Positions 17,811 through 27,640 are shown, counted from the first letter of the stretch. The stretch: DNA of 64,000 bases from VAZQ01 sp963840535 (GCA_963840535.1 CAWIZJ010000057.1:1-64000); one strand, 5' to 3'. The notes: generated from the sequence alone by a model not told the origin. Program-made: numbers and translations.

Positions 17811-18784
17811 TCACTCGGCCTTGATGCCGGCGCCCTTGATCACGCCCGCCCATTTTTCAAGGTCCTTGCGGATCAGCTCGCCCATCTGGTCGGGGTCGAG
17901 CGCGAACGGCGTCACCTGCTGGTCGACCAGCTGCTTGACCACCTGCGGATCGCGCAGGACGGCAAGCGTCTCCCTGGACAGCCGTTCGACGACCTCCTTC
18001 GGCGTCCTTGCGGGCGCGATGACGCCGACCCACGGCGCCATGCGTGAAGCCGGGCACCGTCTCGCGCGACGGTGGCCAGGTCGGGCAGCACGGCGACGCG
18101 TAGCGGCTCGGCGACCGCGAGTGCCCGCAACTGCCCGGCGCGCACGTTCTGCAGCAGCGTCTGCACGTTGTTGAAGCCCATCTGCACCTCGCCACCGATC
18201 AGTGCGAGCGAGGCAGGGCCGGTGCCCTTGTACGGCACGTGCAGAAGCTTCACGCCGGTTGCCTGCATGAACAGCTCCATGGCGAGGTGGCTGAAATTGC
18301 CCACCCCGGCGGAGGCGTAGGCGAGCCCGCCCGGCTTGGCCTTGGCGAGCGCGATCAGGTCGGCGACCGAGTGCGCCGGCACGGATGGATGCACTGCCAG
18401 CATTCCGGGAAACCGCACCATGGTCGCCACCGGCACGAAATCGCGCAGCGGCGCATAGGGAAGCTTGTCGTAGAGCGACGGATTGACCACCAGCGGAGTG
18501 TCGGAGCAGGCCGAGATGGTGTAGCCGTCGGCATCCGCCTGCATCAGCGCCTGCAGGCCGACCGCGCCGTTGGCGCCGCCGCGGTTCTCGACGAACACCT
18601 GCTGGCCGAGGCGATCGGAGAGATGCTTGGCGGCGAGGCGAGCGATGAAGTCGGTACCGCCGCCGGCCGGGAACGGCACGATCATCTTGATCGGCCGCTG
18701 CGGCCAGGCTTGGGCGACCGCAACTGCCGGCACGACACAGGCGAGCAACACGGTTGCCGCGAGCCTGGCGAGATGAATGTGCAT
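17811..18784 (-). CDS. TctC/Bug-family solute receptor (two frame breaks)
   Basis: Begins at ATG 18784 with a Sec signal (MHIHLARLAATVLLACVVPA). Motifs: WPQRPIKMIVPFPAGGGTDF, VENRGGANGAVG, ADGYTISACS, YKGTGPASLALIGGEVQMG, LLPDLATVA as VLPDLATVA. The next piece, ETVPGFTHGA, lies in a second frame. The C-terminal WVGVIAPARTPKEVVERL to KWAGVIKGAGIKAE (stop at 17811) lies in a third. Deleting one base near 18065 and another near 18033 restores a normal receptor of about 323 residues. Two breaks within 35 bases mean either error or real decay. It sits between the isopropylmalate-type dehydrogenase and the acyl-CoA dehydrogenases in one operon. Confidence 0.82.
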
Positions 18785-18879
18785 GGATCTCCTCCCGATG
18801 AAGCAGCGTCTTGGCGAATTCACTCGCCCGTTCAGCGTGCCGGAGCGAATGGCCGTCGACCCCATCGCCGCGCAGTCCA

Positions 18880-19981
18880 TCATGACGAGCCGACCGGCTC
18901 CGGAGCGCCTTGTAGCAGCCGTGCTCCATTCACGGCGGCGGCGATCGCGTCACCCATCTCCTCCGTGCCGGCGCGCCCGCCCAGATCCCGGGTCAGATGC
19001 TTGCCCTCGGCGATCACGGCCGCAACCGCGGCCTGGATGCGATCGGCGGCGGCGGTTGCTCTCGGCTCCGCCCGCTTGCGGCCGAGCCAGGCCAGCAGCA
19101 TCTGCCCCGAGACGATCATGGCATAGGGATTGGCGATGTAGCGGCCCGCGATGTCGGGGGCCGAGCCGTGGGTCGCCTGGGCCATGGCCTGGCTCTCTCC
19201 GACGCACAGGCCCGGCGCCAGCCCGAGCCCGCCGACGAGGCCCGCGCCGATATCGGTGAGGATGTCGCCGAACTGGTTCGTCGTCACCACCACGTCGAAC
19301 TGCTGGGGAGCGGTGACGAGCTTCATCGAGATCGAGTTCGATCATCATCTCCTCGAAGGTCACGTCCGGATAGTCGCGCGCGACCTTGCGGCACTCCTCG
19401 GCGAACATGCCGCAGGCGAGCCGATAGACCGGCTCCTTGTGCGCGGCGGTGACCTTCCTGCGCTTGCGCGTGCGGGCGATCTCGAACGCTTCGCGCGCCA
19501 CCCGGTTCGATCCTTTGCGCGTGATCACGCGCATGGCGATGGTGATCTCGTCGTTGGGCCGGAACTCGGGCAGGCCGGCGACGACCGTCTCCGAATAGAG
19601 CATTCCCTCGGTGAGCTCGCGCAGGAACACGATGTCGACGTTGCTGTGGATCGACGCGATCGCAGCATGCGACAGGGCAGGGCGCACCGCCGCGAACAGG
19701 TCGAACTTCTTGCGCACCGGCGGCATCACCCAGGTCGCATCCCCGCGCGGATAGGCGGCATGTCCGATCGGCCCCATCACCCAGCCGTCGAGCCCGTGCA
19801 GAGCATGCTCCGTCACCGCCGGCAGCGTATGGCCGTGCCGCTCGTGGCCCTGCTTGCCGATCGGCAGCTCGTGCCATTGAATCTCCAGGCGCTCGCGCGA
19901 TGCGGCCGCCTTCATCACCTTGATACATTCCGGAACGACCTCGAGACCGATGTCGTCGCCGAGCAGAATTCCGATCTTCAA
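18880..19981 (-). CDS. isocitrate/isopropylmalate/tartrate dehydrogenase family (one frameshift)
   Basis: NAD-dependent beta-decarboxylating dehydrogenase fold. N-terminal MKIGILLGDDIGLEVVPE, substrate-loop region VDIVFLRELTEGMLYSE, the basic motif ITRKGSNRVAREAFEIA, and VTAAHKEPVYRLACGMFAEE. After MMIELD the frame breaks. The rest (SMKLVTAPQQFDVVVTTNQ, FGDILTDIGAGLVGGLG, ATHGSAPDIAGRYIANP) continues in the frame one base away down to 18880. One extra base near 19329-19333 explains it and gives 366 residues, the usual length. The family includes isopropylmalate and tartrate/malate dehydrogenases. The context (no leu genes, neighbouring TctC receptors) favours a catabolic hydroxy-acid substrate. 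Confidence 0.85.
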
Positions 19982-19999
19982 GCTCGATCCCCGAAGAAA

Positions 20000-20989
20000 C
20001 TATTCGTCCACCACGATGTTTGCTTCCGGAAGGTCCCGTCGCCAGGAGGCCATCTCTTCCCGCAGCCAGGCTCTGGCATCATCGATGGAAGCCTGCTGCG
20101 GGGCAGCCATCCCACCCTTCTGGAATTTCTCCTGCATCTCCGGCGCCATCGACGCCTTGACGAAGGCGTTATGGAGCGTCTCGACGATCTCCGGCGGCAC
20201 GCCGGACGGCGCGAAGGCGGCCACCCATTGCGCGGCCCGGATGCCGGGAAAGCCGACTTCCGCGATGGTCGGAACATCGGGATGGGCGGGGAGCCGTTGC
20301 GGCGCCGCGACCGCGAGCGGACGCACGTGGCCCGCCTTCATCATGCCGATCGGATTGGTGACGTTGAACCAGGACACCTTGATATCGCCGTTGGCGAGGT
20401 CCTTGAGGATGCCCGGTCCGCCGTCCTTGTACGGAATATGCAGGAGGCGCACACCCGCCCGCTTGGCGAGAATTTCCGTGTTGACGTGCTGATAGGCGCC
20501 GATACCGGCGCTGCCGTAACGCACGATGCCCGGATTCGCTCTTGCGTAGGCGATGAATTCAGCGAATGTCGTGGGCGGGAAGTCCTTGGTCGTCGCCAGA
20601 AAGAAGACCGGAACGTCGGCGAGCCTGGCGACGATCTGCACGTCCTTGTCGTAGTCGACCGGCATCCGCTTGGCGAGCAGGACCGGGGTGAGTCCATTGG
20701 TCGAGATGTTGCCGATCATCAGCGTGTAGCCGTCGGGTCGCGAGCGCGCCATGGTCTCGATCGCGATGATGCCGGAGGCGCCCGGCTTGTTCTCCACGAT
20801 CAGCTGTTGTCCGAGGTCCTTGCGCAGCTGCTCGGCATAGTGGCGCGCGACCACGTCGGTCAGGCCGCCGGGCGCGTACGGCACGATGATCCGGATCTGC
20901 TTCGATGGAAACTGTGCCTGTGCCGGTGCCTGCATCGCAACGACGAGGAGACCGAGGCCGCATGCCAAGGCTCGCCGCGAGCGCCTCAT
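20000..20989 (-). CDS. TctC/Bug-family solute receptor
   Basis: 329 residues from ATG 20989 with signal peptide MRRSRRALACGLGLLVVAMQ. Motifs: FPSKQIRIIVPYAPGGLTDV, ENKPGASGIIAIETM, RPDGYTLMIGN, YKDGGPGILKDLANGDIKV and HPDVPTIAEVGFPGI. It is the first gene of a minus-strand operon with the isopropylmalate-type dehydrogenase (18 bases downstream), another TctC and two acyl-CoA dehydrogenases. A truncated LysR gene lies upstream. A longer open frame to 21307 has no coding features. The ligand is unknown. Confidence 0.94.
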   Translation of the reverse strand: MRRSRRALACGLGLLVVAMQAPAQAQFPSKQIRIIVPYAPGGLTDVVARHYAEQLRKDLGQQLIVENKPGASGIIAIETMARSRPDGYTLMIGNISTNGLTPVLLAKRMPVDYDKDVQIVARLADVPVFFLATTKDFPPTTFAEFIAYARANPGIVRYGSAGIGAYQHVNTEILAKRAGVRLLHIPYKDGGPGILKDLANGDIKVSWFNVTNPIGMMKAGHVRPLAVAAPQRLPAHPDVPTIAEVGFPGIRAAQWVAAFAPSGVPPEIVETLHNAFVKASMAPEMQEKFQKGGMAAPQQASIDDARAWLREEMASWRRDLPEANIVVDE

Positions 20990-21191
20990 CCGGTCATCCT
21001 CCCTCGGCGCTCCTGGATGCGAGCGCGTTGCTTGCTCGGGATTGTATGAGCGGAGCAGGGGATTGCAATAGCAGGAGAGCCCGCGCACAGGGGAAGGACG
21101 GAACAGGTCCGTCGAAAGCGTGTGCAATCTCGACGAAGCGAGAACGCACCGGGATGATGCCGCGGATGCGCGCGTGTCGGCGCGCAGCCTC

Positions 21192-21524
21192 TCAGCTCCG
21201 TGGGTGATCCGGTCGCGCTGCGGCGTGATCCAGGGTGGTCGCGGCCTCGGAGGTTGCCGTCCGCAACTGCACCAGGGTCTGCGCGGTCGCGCGTGCCCGA
21301 TCGGCATTGTCTGCGATCCGTTCGAAATAGGGCAGCATCGCGTGCCCGAGCACGGTCAGTGCGATCAGCGGCTTGCGCTGAAACAATGTCGCGCCGAGCT
21401 CGCGTTCCAGCGCGCCGATGGCGTTGGTGAGGGAAGGCTGCGAAACGCCGCTGCGTCTGGCTGCACGCGTGAAACTGAGCTCCTTGCAGAGCGCCAGGAA
21501 GTAGCGGATCTGGTGCATTTGCAT
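21192..21524 (-). pseudogene. LysR-family regulator, DNA-binding part only
   Basis: From ATG 21524 the frame gives the classic LysR winged helix: MQMHQIRYFLALCKELSF, TRAARRSGVSQPSLTNAIG, ALERELGATLFQRKP and a start of the linker helix. Similarity ends at about residue 70, and the frame stops after 110 residues without the roughly 200-residue effector domain. The following DNA to the TctC gene contains no remnant of it that I can see. It is either a pseudogene or one of the short HTH-only LysR-like proteins. It is next to the operon it would once have controlled, and right beside the CTAG-bounded palindromes at 21553-21719. Confidence 0.65.
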
Positions 21525-21552
21525 GATCGCGCCTCGCCGGAACAAGCTGTAG

Positions 21553-21628
21553 CTAGTGTCCCGCTTCCGACGTTCGCTTCACATTGCAGCACGCTCGAGT
21601 GCGAACGTCGGAAGCAAAGGGACACTAG
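21553..21628. repeat. CTAG-bounded palindromic element A (76 bp)
   Basis: The left arm starts CTAGTGTCCC and continues GCTTCCGACGTTCGC (to about 21577). The right arm, from about 21601, is GCGAACGTCGGAAGC followed by AAAGGGACACTAG ending at 21628. The arms are almost fully complementary around a 23-base loop. CTAG at both ends resembles a target duplication like that of the IS701-type element at 3506, so a non-autonomous (MITE-like) element is plausible. No coding capacity. Confidence 0.75.
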
Positions 21629-21641
21629 CAAGTCTATGGTG

Positions 21642-21719
21642 CTAGTGCGGTTTTGTCTTTGACGTTCCGATGACGGAACCGCCGCGAGACTGATCGGAAC
21701 GTCAAAGATACCGCACTAG
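21642..21719. repeat. CTAG-bounded palindromic element B (78 bp)
   Basis: A second, different palindrome 13 bases after element A: CTAGTGCGGT, then TTTGTCTTTGACGTTCCGA (to 21670), and on the other side TCGGAACGTCAAAGATACCGCACTAG ending at 21719. It shares the CTAGTG/CACTAG ends and the overall design with element A but not its arm sequence. The terminal CTAG supplies the stop codon of the gene at 21716-22189. Confidence 0.75.
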
Positions 21720-22189
21720 TGGATCCTCGCCCGGACGCGAACAATCGCGCTCGATCGTCCGTGCAGGGAAAAGGTGAAGCCGTCGTCGCCCGTGTATCCG
21801 CGGTTGGGCCGGTAGACCACGCCGGTGCGCCCCCGCGGCGTCACCGTTCCGCGCTGCGGCGGCACGTCGACGGTGAAGCCAACGAGAGTTGCACTGCCGG
21901 GCCGCACCAGGATGGTGCACGGCGTATCGGCAGGCACGGCAATCGAAATGTCGCGGCCGATGCCGGCGCCGAGCGTGACCGGCTCGACACGGCAACCGCG
22001 GGAGCTCAGCGTGCCCGCCACTGCCATGGCGAGCACGCACAGGATCGAAAGCCCGACGAAGCGCCATGCCGGAGCGGCCCGCCCGGACTGTGCAGCTTCG
22101 TCGGGGTCGGCTCCGAGGTCGAACGGGCGTCGCAGCCGCGCCGCGATCTGCGCAACCGGAAATGCCTCTTGCAACGAGATCTGGTGCAT
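21716..22189 (-). CDS. single-pass membrane protein with Ig-like C-terminal domain
   Basis: 157 residues from ATG 22189 (a TTG three codons earlier is also possible). About 40 cytoplasmic residues (PFDLGADPDEAAQSG) are followed by one membrane helix, FVGLSILCVLAMAVAGTL. An exterior domain whose end, RGTVTPRGRTGVVYRPNRG then YTGDDGFTFSL, matches the tail of bacterial Ig/cadherin-like repeats (GTVxxx..YxPxxGYxGxDxFxY). The stop codon TAG is formed by the end of palindromic element B, so the original C-terminus may have been different. The last residues (SSAIVRVRARIH) still fit the final strand. Function unknown. Confidence 0.65.
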   Translation of the reverse strand: MHQISLQEAFPVAQIAARLRRPFDLGADPDEAAQSGRAAPAWRFVGLSILCVLAMAVAGTLSSRGCRVEPVTLGAGIGRDISIAVPADTPCTILVRPGSATLVGFTVDVPPQRGTVTPRGRTGVVYRPNRGYTGDDGFTFSLHGRSSAIVRVRARIH

Positions 22190-22420
22190 GCGGTCCAAAC
22201 TATGTTCGAGGACCGGGAGATTGCGGGCGCAGACAACCCTATGACGAATCGGATGACCGCCGTGTGAAGAACTTCACACTCGCGGAATCGAATGACCCAG
22301 TGGAGTCATTTCTCAAGCGTCCGAAAATGCCGGCGCCCAACTGCAGTCGCAGTTTCGTCTGGTCCGCTAACGAGATCGCGCATGCGCGACGATGCCCACA
22401 TTCGCCGATGGCGTGGGCGG

Positions 22421-23533
22421 CTACGTCTGCAGCCTGCAAACGTTGAAGGCGGGGACCGGACGACGGAAGCCCTTGAGATCGAGCTCGCCCACCGATTCCA
22501 GCTCGGCTCGCGTCTTGACCGCCGCATGAACCCTGGCGTCGACGAGAATTTGGCCGTTGTGTGCCTCGTCGCACAGGCGGGAGGCGAGATTGGCGACCGT
22601 TCCCGTGGCCGAATACTGGAAACGTCCCTCGAAGCCAATGCATCCCAGCGTGGCGAAGCCGTGTGCGATTCCGATCCCGAACCCGAGCTCGTGGCCCTGT
22701 GAACGCCACTTCGCGGTGAGCCGAGCGATCTCGGCGCGCATCTCGATCGCCATGCGCACCGCCCGCAGCGAGGGCTCGGGACACGGCAGCGGATCGTTGA
22801 ACAGGACCAGGATATCGTCGCCGGCGAAGCGCTCGACGGTCCCGTCGAACTTGTCGATCAAGGGGCCGAGCACACCGTGATACTCGCGCAGGACGGTCAT
22901 CACCTCCTCGGGCTCCGCCGCCTCCGCGAACGCCGTGAATTCACGCAGGTCACAGAACACGACGGTGACCTCGCGGCGATGACTCGCCAATACGCTTTCG
23001 TCGCCCGTCGACACGAGTTGGGCAACCTGGGGCGAGAGGAAACGCTTCAGCCGTGCGATGCGCTCGATCTCGGCGACTTGCTCCTTCACCCGCTGCTCGA
23101 GCGTGCGGTTCCAGGTCGCGAGGTCGGCGGCCTGGGCCTGCACCTGGTCGTGCAGGGCCTTGATGCGCAGAACGGATTTCACGCGGGCGACGAGGGCGGC
23201 CTGATCGACCGGCTTGGTCAGATACTCGTCGGCGCCGGCATCTAGACCGGTCACGATGTCCTTGGTCTCGGCTTTTGCGGTGACCAGAATGATGGGCAGG
23301 AAGGAATTATCGACGTTGCTCTTGAGGCGTCGGCAGGCCTCGATGCCGTCGAGGTTCGGCATCATGACGTCGAGCAGGATCAGGTCGGGCCGATACCGAG
23401 CGGCTGCCGTAAGCGCCTCCTCGCCGTCGGCCGCTTGCAGGGTCTCGTATCCATTCGCCTCGAGCCGCGTCACGATGATGTCGCGGTTGATCTCGTTGTC
23501 GTCGACTACCAGGATGCGCGGAGGGTCGTTCAT
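22421..23533 (-). CDS. response regulator with class III nucleotide cyclase output
   Basis: 370 residues. Receiver domain 1-125 (RILVVDDNEINRD, phospho-Asp in LILLDVMMPNLDG, Thr in ILVTAKAET, Lys in YLTKPVDQ). A coiled-coil linker of about 50 residues follows, then a cyclase domain from about 185 (VTVVFCDLREFTAFAE with metal Asp, GTVERFAGDDILVLF with the second Asp, ATGTVANLASRLC with Asn and Arg). At the two substrate-specifying positions I read Arg (in ERFAGDD) where Lys is usual, and Gln (in RFQYSATG) where Asp is usual, so base specificity or activity is uncertain. It is last in a signalling run with the response regulator and histidine kinase just upstream. Confidence 0.9.
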   Translation of the reverse strand: MNDPPRILVVDDNEINRDIIVTRLEANGYETLQAADGEEALTAAARYRPDLILLDVMMPNLDGIEACRRLKSNVDNSFLPIILVTAKAETKDIVTGLDAGADEYLTKPVDQAALVARVKSVLRIKALHDQVQAQAADLATWNRTLEQRVKEQVAEIERIARLKRFLSPQVAQLVSTGDESVLASHRREVTVVFCDLREFTAFAEAAEPEEVMTVLREYHGVLGPLIDKFDGTVERFAGDDILVLFNDPLPCPEPSLRAVRMAIEMRAEIARLTAKWRSQGHELGFGIGIAHGFATLGCIGFEGRFQYSATGTVANLASRLCDEAHNGQILVDARVHAAVKTRAELESVGELDLKGFRRPVPAFNVCRLQT

Positions 23534-23611
23534 GGCACCGCCCGCAGGATGGCGTTTCGCGACGAAGTAGGGACCGTTTCGTTTAGAATCGCGTCCGCAA
23601 GAGATGAGACC

Positions 23612-23980
23612 TTATGGCACATATTCCCGGATCTTTGCCAGCAGCGCGCGCGGACTGAAAGGCTTGGTGACGTAGGCGTCGCAGCCGGCATCTCGCGCCT
23701 TGGCCTCGTCGCCGCTCAGCGCATAGGAGGTGACCACGATGACCGGAATGGCCCGCAGCGCCGGATCGGCCTTGATCCGGCGAGTCGCCTCGTAGCCGTC
23801 GAGCAACGGCAGCTGGATGTCCATCAGGATCAGGTCCGGGTGCTGCGCGGCCGCGGCAGACAGGGCCTTTTCACCGTTCTCGGCTTCGATGACCTCGTAT
23901 CCGACGCTGGTCAGCAGATCGCGCAAGATCTGCTTGTTGTCCACCTGATCCTCGACCACGAGGATACGCCGCCGGCTCAT
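23612..23980 (-). CDS. single-domain response regulator
   Basis: 122 residues, a stand-alone receiver: RILVVEDQVDNKQILRDLL, phosphorylated Asp in LILMDIQLPLLDGYEATRR, Thr in IPVIVVTSYALSG and Lys in AYVTKPFSP. No output domain, as in DivK/CheY-like proteins. Its ATG overlaps the histidine-kinase stop (ATGA), so it is made together with that kinase and is probably its first phosphoacceptor. The downstream cyclase regulator may take the next step. Confidence 0.92.
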   Translation of the reverse strand: MSRRRILVVEDQVDNKQILRDLLTSVGYEVIEAENGEKALSAAAAQHPDLILMDIQLPLLDGYEATRRIKADPALRAIPVIVVTSYALSGDEAKARDAGCDAYVTKPFSPRALLAKIREYVP

Positions 23981-26434
23981 GGTCGTCCTTCCTGTCGCTC
24001 GACCCTGACGGGAAGAGAGAAGAAGAAGGTCGATCCTTTGCCCAGCTCGGACTCGACCCAGATACGTCCCTTGTGCATCTCAATGATCCGCTTTGCGATC
24101 GACAGGCCGAGCCCGGTTCCGCCCTTGTTCTTGGTGGACGAGTTGTCGGCCTGCTGGAACTCGTCGAAGATCTTGACTTGGTCGGTTGCACTGATGCCGG
24201 GTCCGGAATCGCTGACCGCAACGGTGAACGACCCGTTGGCCACGAAGGCCTTGATGGCGACCTCTCCGGCGTCGGTGAACTTGATCGCATTACCGACGAG
24301 GTTGAGCAGCACCTGCGCAATGCGGCGTTCGTCGCCACGGCCGGTGGGCAGCTGCTCCGGGAGGTCGGACTTGAAGGCGAGATGCTTTGCAGCCGCCAGC
24401 GGCTCGACTGCAATGATCACGCCGTGCACCATCTCCTTCATGGAATAGTCCGCAAGCGACAGCGTGAGCTGCCCGGCCTCGATCTTGGCGAGATCGAGCA
24501 CGTCGTTGATCAGGCCCAGGAGGTGACGGCCGTTGGTCTGGACGCGCTCGAGCACCTGATGCATCCGAGCGGACGGTTCGCCATAGATGTTGTCGAGAAT
24601 GAGCTCGGTGTAGCCGACGATGGCGTTCAACGGGGTGCGCAGCTCGTGGCTCATGTTGGCGAGGAACTGCGACTTGTGCCTGCTCTCTATCTCGAGCTGC
24701 CGGCTCTTCTCGCCGATTTCGCTGAACAGGCGCGCATTCTGGATGGCGAGCACCGACTGGGCGGCGAAGGTCTTGAGCAGCTCGACGGTCCCCTTGGGGA
24801 ACGATCCCGGCTCCCGGCGTCGCACCACCAGCAGGCCGATGATTTCACGTGGGCGCAGCAGCGGGGCAACCAGGAGGGCGCGGTAGCCGGCGCGCAGAAT
24901 GGTTTCGCCTACCGGCGTCACCGGTTCCTGGCGGATGTCCGGGATCTGAATCGGCTCGCGTCGCCTGATCGCGGAGGCCACATTCGTCTCGTTGTCGAGG
25001 CGGATGCGGTGCTCCAGCATGCGGGCGATCAGATCCTGATCCATCCCGTGAGTAGCACGCAGGTAGAATTCCTGCTGGCGGTCGTCGAAGACATAAATCG
25101 CGCCGGCCTCGGTGCCGGAGAGCTGTACCGCCTTGGTCGCGATGGTTGCCAGCACGTTCTCGAGATCGAGGGTCGAGTTCACCGCCTGGCTGACGTCGCC
25201 GAGCGCGCGCAGCTCGCTCACGGATTGCGCCAGCTCACGGGTCCGCGTTTCGACCTTGCGCTCGAGGTCGGTGTAGGAATCCTGGAGTTTCTCCGCCATG
25301 TCGTTGAACTGGTCGGCGAGCGCCTCGAGCTCATCGCCGGTCTTGATCGAGATGCGCTGCCCGAGATCGCCGCTGCCGATGCGTGCGGCCCCGGCCTGCA
25401 GCGCCCTTATCGGCACCAGCATCTTGCGCGCCAGGAACATGCCGGCAAGCCCCGCAAGGGCGAGCGCCGCCAGCAGAACCAGGGCGGTGCGCTCGATGGT
25501 GGCGTATAGTCGGGCATAGGCCTCCTCGCGCGGCAGCTCGACGAACACCAGCCAGCCGAGCGGCGCGATCCTGGCATGCGCGGTGAGCACGGGCCGGCCT
25601 TGCAGGCCCTGCGCAACCTGCAGCGGCTCGGCCTCGCTCCCCGCGATCGCCGCGCGCGCCGCTTTCACCTGGGCGAGGTTCGACAGATCGGTGCCGCGCA
25701 GCACCAGGTTGATGTCGGGATGGGCGATCAGGCGGCCGTTGCCGTCGACGACGTAGGCCTGCCCCCGGTCGCCGACCTTGATCTGCGACACCACGTCCCA
25801 GACGAACTTGAGATTGACCTCGGCGACGCTGACCCCGGCGTCGCGGCGGGTGCCCGCCAGCGCGAGGGTCATGTAGGGCTCCGACTTCGAACCGGAAATA
25901 GACGGGGCCGTAATAGTGCTTGTGCGCGACGGCCTCGAGAAATTTCGGGTCCCTGGAGAGGTCGACGCGACTGTCGAGCACATCCGTTGCAAGCCTGGAG
26001 ACCCGTAGCCGTTCCATCCCGGAGGGGTCGAGCTGGGCCAGCTCGGTGATCGCCGGCACCTGGCTCAGCAGACGCCGGCCGTCGAGCCGGCGCTGTGCCA
26101 GCGTGGTCTCGATCCACGGAAGTTGCGTGGTCCAACCGAGCTGAGCCTCGATTTCCTCGACGAACTGTCCGATCTTCGCCGACGCCGCTTCCGCCTGCTC
26201 GCGCTGGATGCGGATCAGTGACGACTTATGTTCCTGATAGAAAAACCAGATCTCGAACGATGCATTGGCGACCAGGGCCACACAGACGACGGCGACGAAC
26301 AGCCCTACATACTTCGTGAACAGACGAGCCTGAAACCTGAACGACGGGAATCTCGACGACGCGAACCGTTGTCGCGTCGATACGGATCGCCATGGCGGTG
26401 TGGCGAATACGAACGATGGTGCCCGACGGCTCAT
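23977..26434 (-). CDS. membrane sensor histidine kinase, dCache-HAMP-GAF-HisKA-HATPase (one frameshift)
   Basis: About 818 residues when one frame break is repaired. N-terminus: helix LFTKYVGLFVAVVCVALVAN, a periplasmic sensor region ending VGDRGQAYVVDGNGRLIAHP (dCache type), second helix TALVLLAALALAGLAGMFLA, HAMP (RIGSGDLGQRISIKTGDEL), a GAF domain (LDLENVLATIATKAVQ to LLKTFAAQSVLAIQNA), H-box FLANMSHELRTPLNAIVG, and the ATPase motifs NLVGNAIKFT, VSDSGPGIS and GGTGLGLSI. The break is near 25,884: the upstream frame reads YYGPVYFRFE and the downstream frame resumes SEPYMTLALAG. The start ATG (26434) overlaps the stop of a secreted binding protein, suggesting that protein feeds ligand to this sensor. 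Confidence 0.88.
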
Positions 26435-27444
26435 TCAATTGTCTTCAATTTTTCTTCGATCGTCTCGGTCGCGGTGATGAGCAGCGGCGTCGGGACCTCG
26501 AGGCCGAGCGTTTTTGCGGTCTTGAGGTTCAGGACCAAATCGAACTTGGTCGGATACTGCACCGGCATCTCGGCCGGGTTCCCGCCCTTGAGGACTCGGC
26601 CCGTGTACTCGCCGATCTGACGGTAGGCATCGCGAATATTAGGGCCATAGCTCATTAGTCCTCCGGCAGCGACGTACTCACGGGTCCCGTAGGCGACGGG
26701 TAACTTGTGGCGCGCTGCGAGGGCTATGATCTGTGCCCGGCGACTTGTGAAGAATCCATCGTTGCTCACGAGCAGTGCATCGACGCCTCCCTTCGAGGCC
26801 GCTTCGAAAGCCTCGTCGAGCTGGGCCTCGGTGCTCGCCTCCAGAATCGTCAGCGGAACCCCTTTGCTCTGTCCCGCTTTTTTCAGGTCCGGCGCTTCGT
26901 AGCGGGCAGCCGGAGTCTTGGGGTTGAGAAGGGCCGCGTATCTGGACGCCTGTGGCACCAACTCGTGCAGCAGTTCCAGACGCTTCGGTATCAGCTCGGA
27001 CGCGTAGAGGCTGACGCCGGTAGCGTTGCCGCCGGGCCGATTGACGCTCGCGACGAGCCCCTCCTCGACCGGATATCCACCGCCGATGAACAGCAGCGGG
27101 ATCGTCTTGGTCGCGTCCTTTGCGGCGCGTGCGACGACCAGACCCCCGGTCGCAACGATCAGGGTGACCTGACGGCGGACCAGGTCGGTGGCCTGCTCCC
27201 GCAGAAGATCAAAATTGCCATCCGCCCAGCGGTAATCGATGACGACGTTCCGGCCATCCGCGTATCCTGCCGCATTAAGGCCTTGCTGAAATGCAGCCAG
27301 GAATGCCGAGAAGGCGCGAGACGATCCGATGTTCAGAAACCCGATCACCGGAGGTTTCGGCGGTTGTGTATGGGCCGCAGTCGCCCAGCCCACGATCACA
27401 ATGACGAGCAGGGCGAAAAGACGTTGGAACCGGAGCCAATTCAT
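26431..27444 (-). CDS. secreted ABC-type substrate-binding protein (pfam04392 type)
   Basis: 337 residues from ATG 27444 with a signal peptide (LFALLVIVIVGWATAAHTQ). The fold signature is that of the TrpX-like binding proteins: PPVIGFLNIGSSRAFSAF at the start, IVATGGLVVARAAKDATK, FIGGGYPVEEGLVAS, GGVDALLVSNDGFFTSRR and AGGLMSYGPNIRDAYRQIG. No permease or ATPase gene is adjacent. Its TGA overlaps the histidine-kinase ATG (ATGA), so I infer a sensory role with that kinase rather than transport. It is the secreted paralogue of the three leaderless homologues in the RiPP-like region. Confidence 0.88.
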   Translation of the reverse strand: MNWLRFQRLFALLVIVIVGWATAAHTQPPKPPVIGFLNIGSSRAFSAFLAAFQQGLNAAGYADGRNVVIDYRWADGNFDLLREQATDLVRRQVTLIVATGGLVVARAAKDATKTIPLLFIGGGYPVEEGLVASVNRPGGNATGVSLYASELIPKRLELLHELVPQASRYAALLNPKTPAARYEAPDLKKAGQSKGVPLTILEASTEAQLDEAFEAASKGGVDALLVSNDGFFTSRRAQIIALAARHKLPVAYGTREYVAAGGLMSYGPNIRDAYRQIGEYTGRVLKGGNPAEMPVQYPTKFDLVLNLKTAKTLGLEVPTPLLITATETIEEKLKTIE

Positions 27445-27640
27445 ATGAGCACACCGTTTGCGGACGAGCCGTTCCTCCCCCGTGGTCAAACCTAGCATGA
27501 GCGGGCCTCGGGTTGTGTGATTTAGTTCACATCAAGCGAACAAGCCCTTGGAATACTTCGTGATCGCGCGTAGGTGCCCGTGCCTTGCGGCAGGGTGGGT
27601 TGCCTCGGATCTGAAGGCCCGGCCGGCGTGGATCGGTTTT

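Noticed and set aside
21553..21719. CRISPR-like or attachment-site interpretation of the palindromes
   Set aside because: Only two units, unlike arms and no spacers or integrase gene. The CTAG ends fit a transposon-derived element better.
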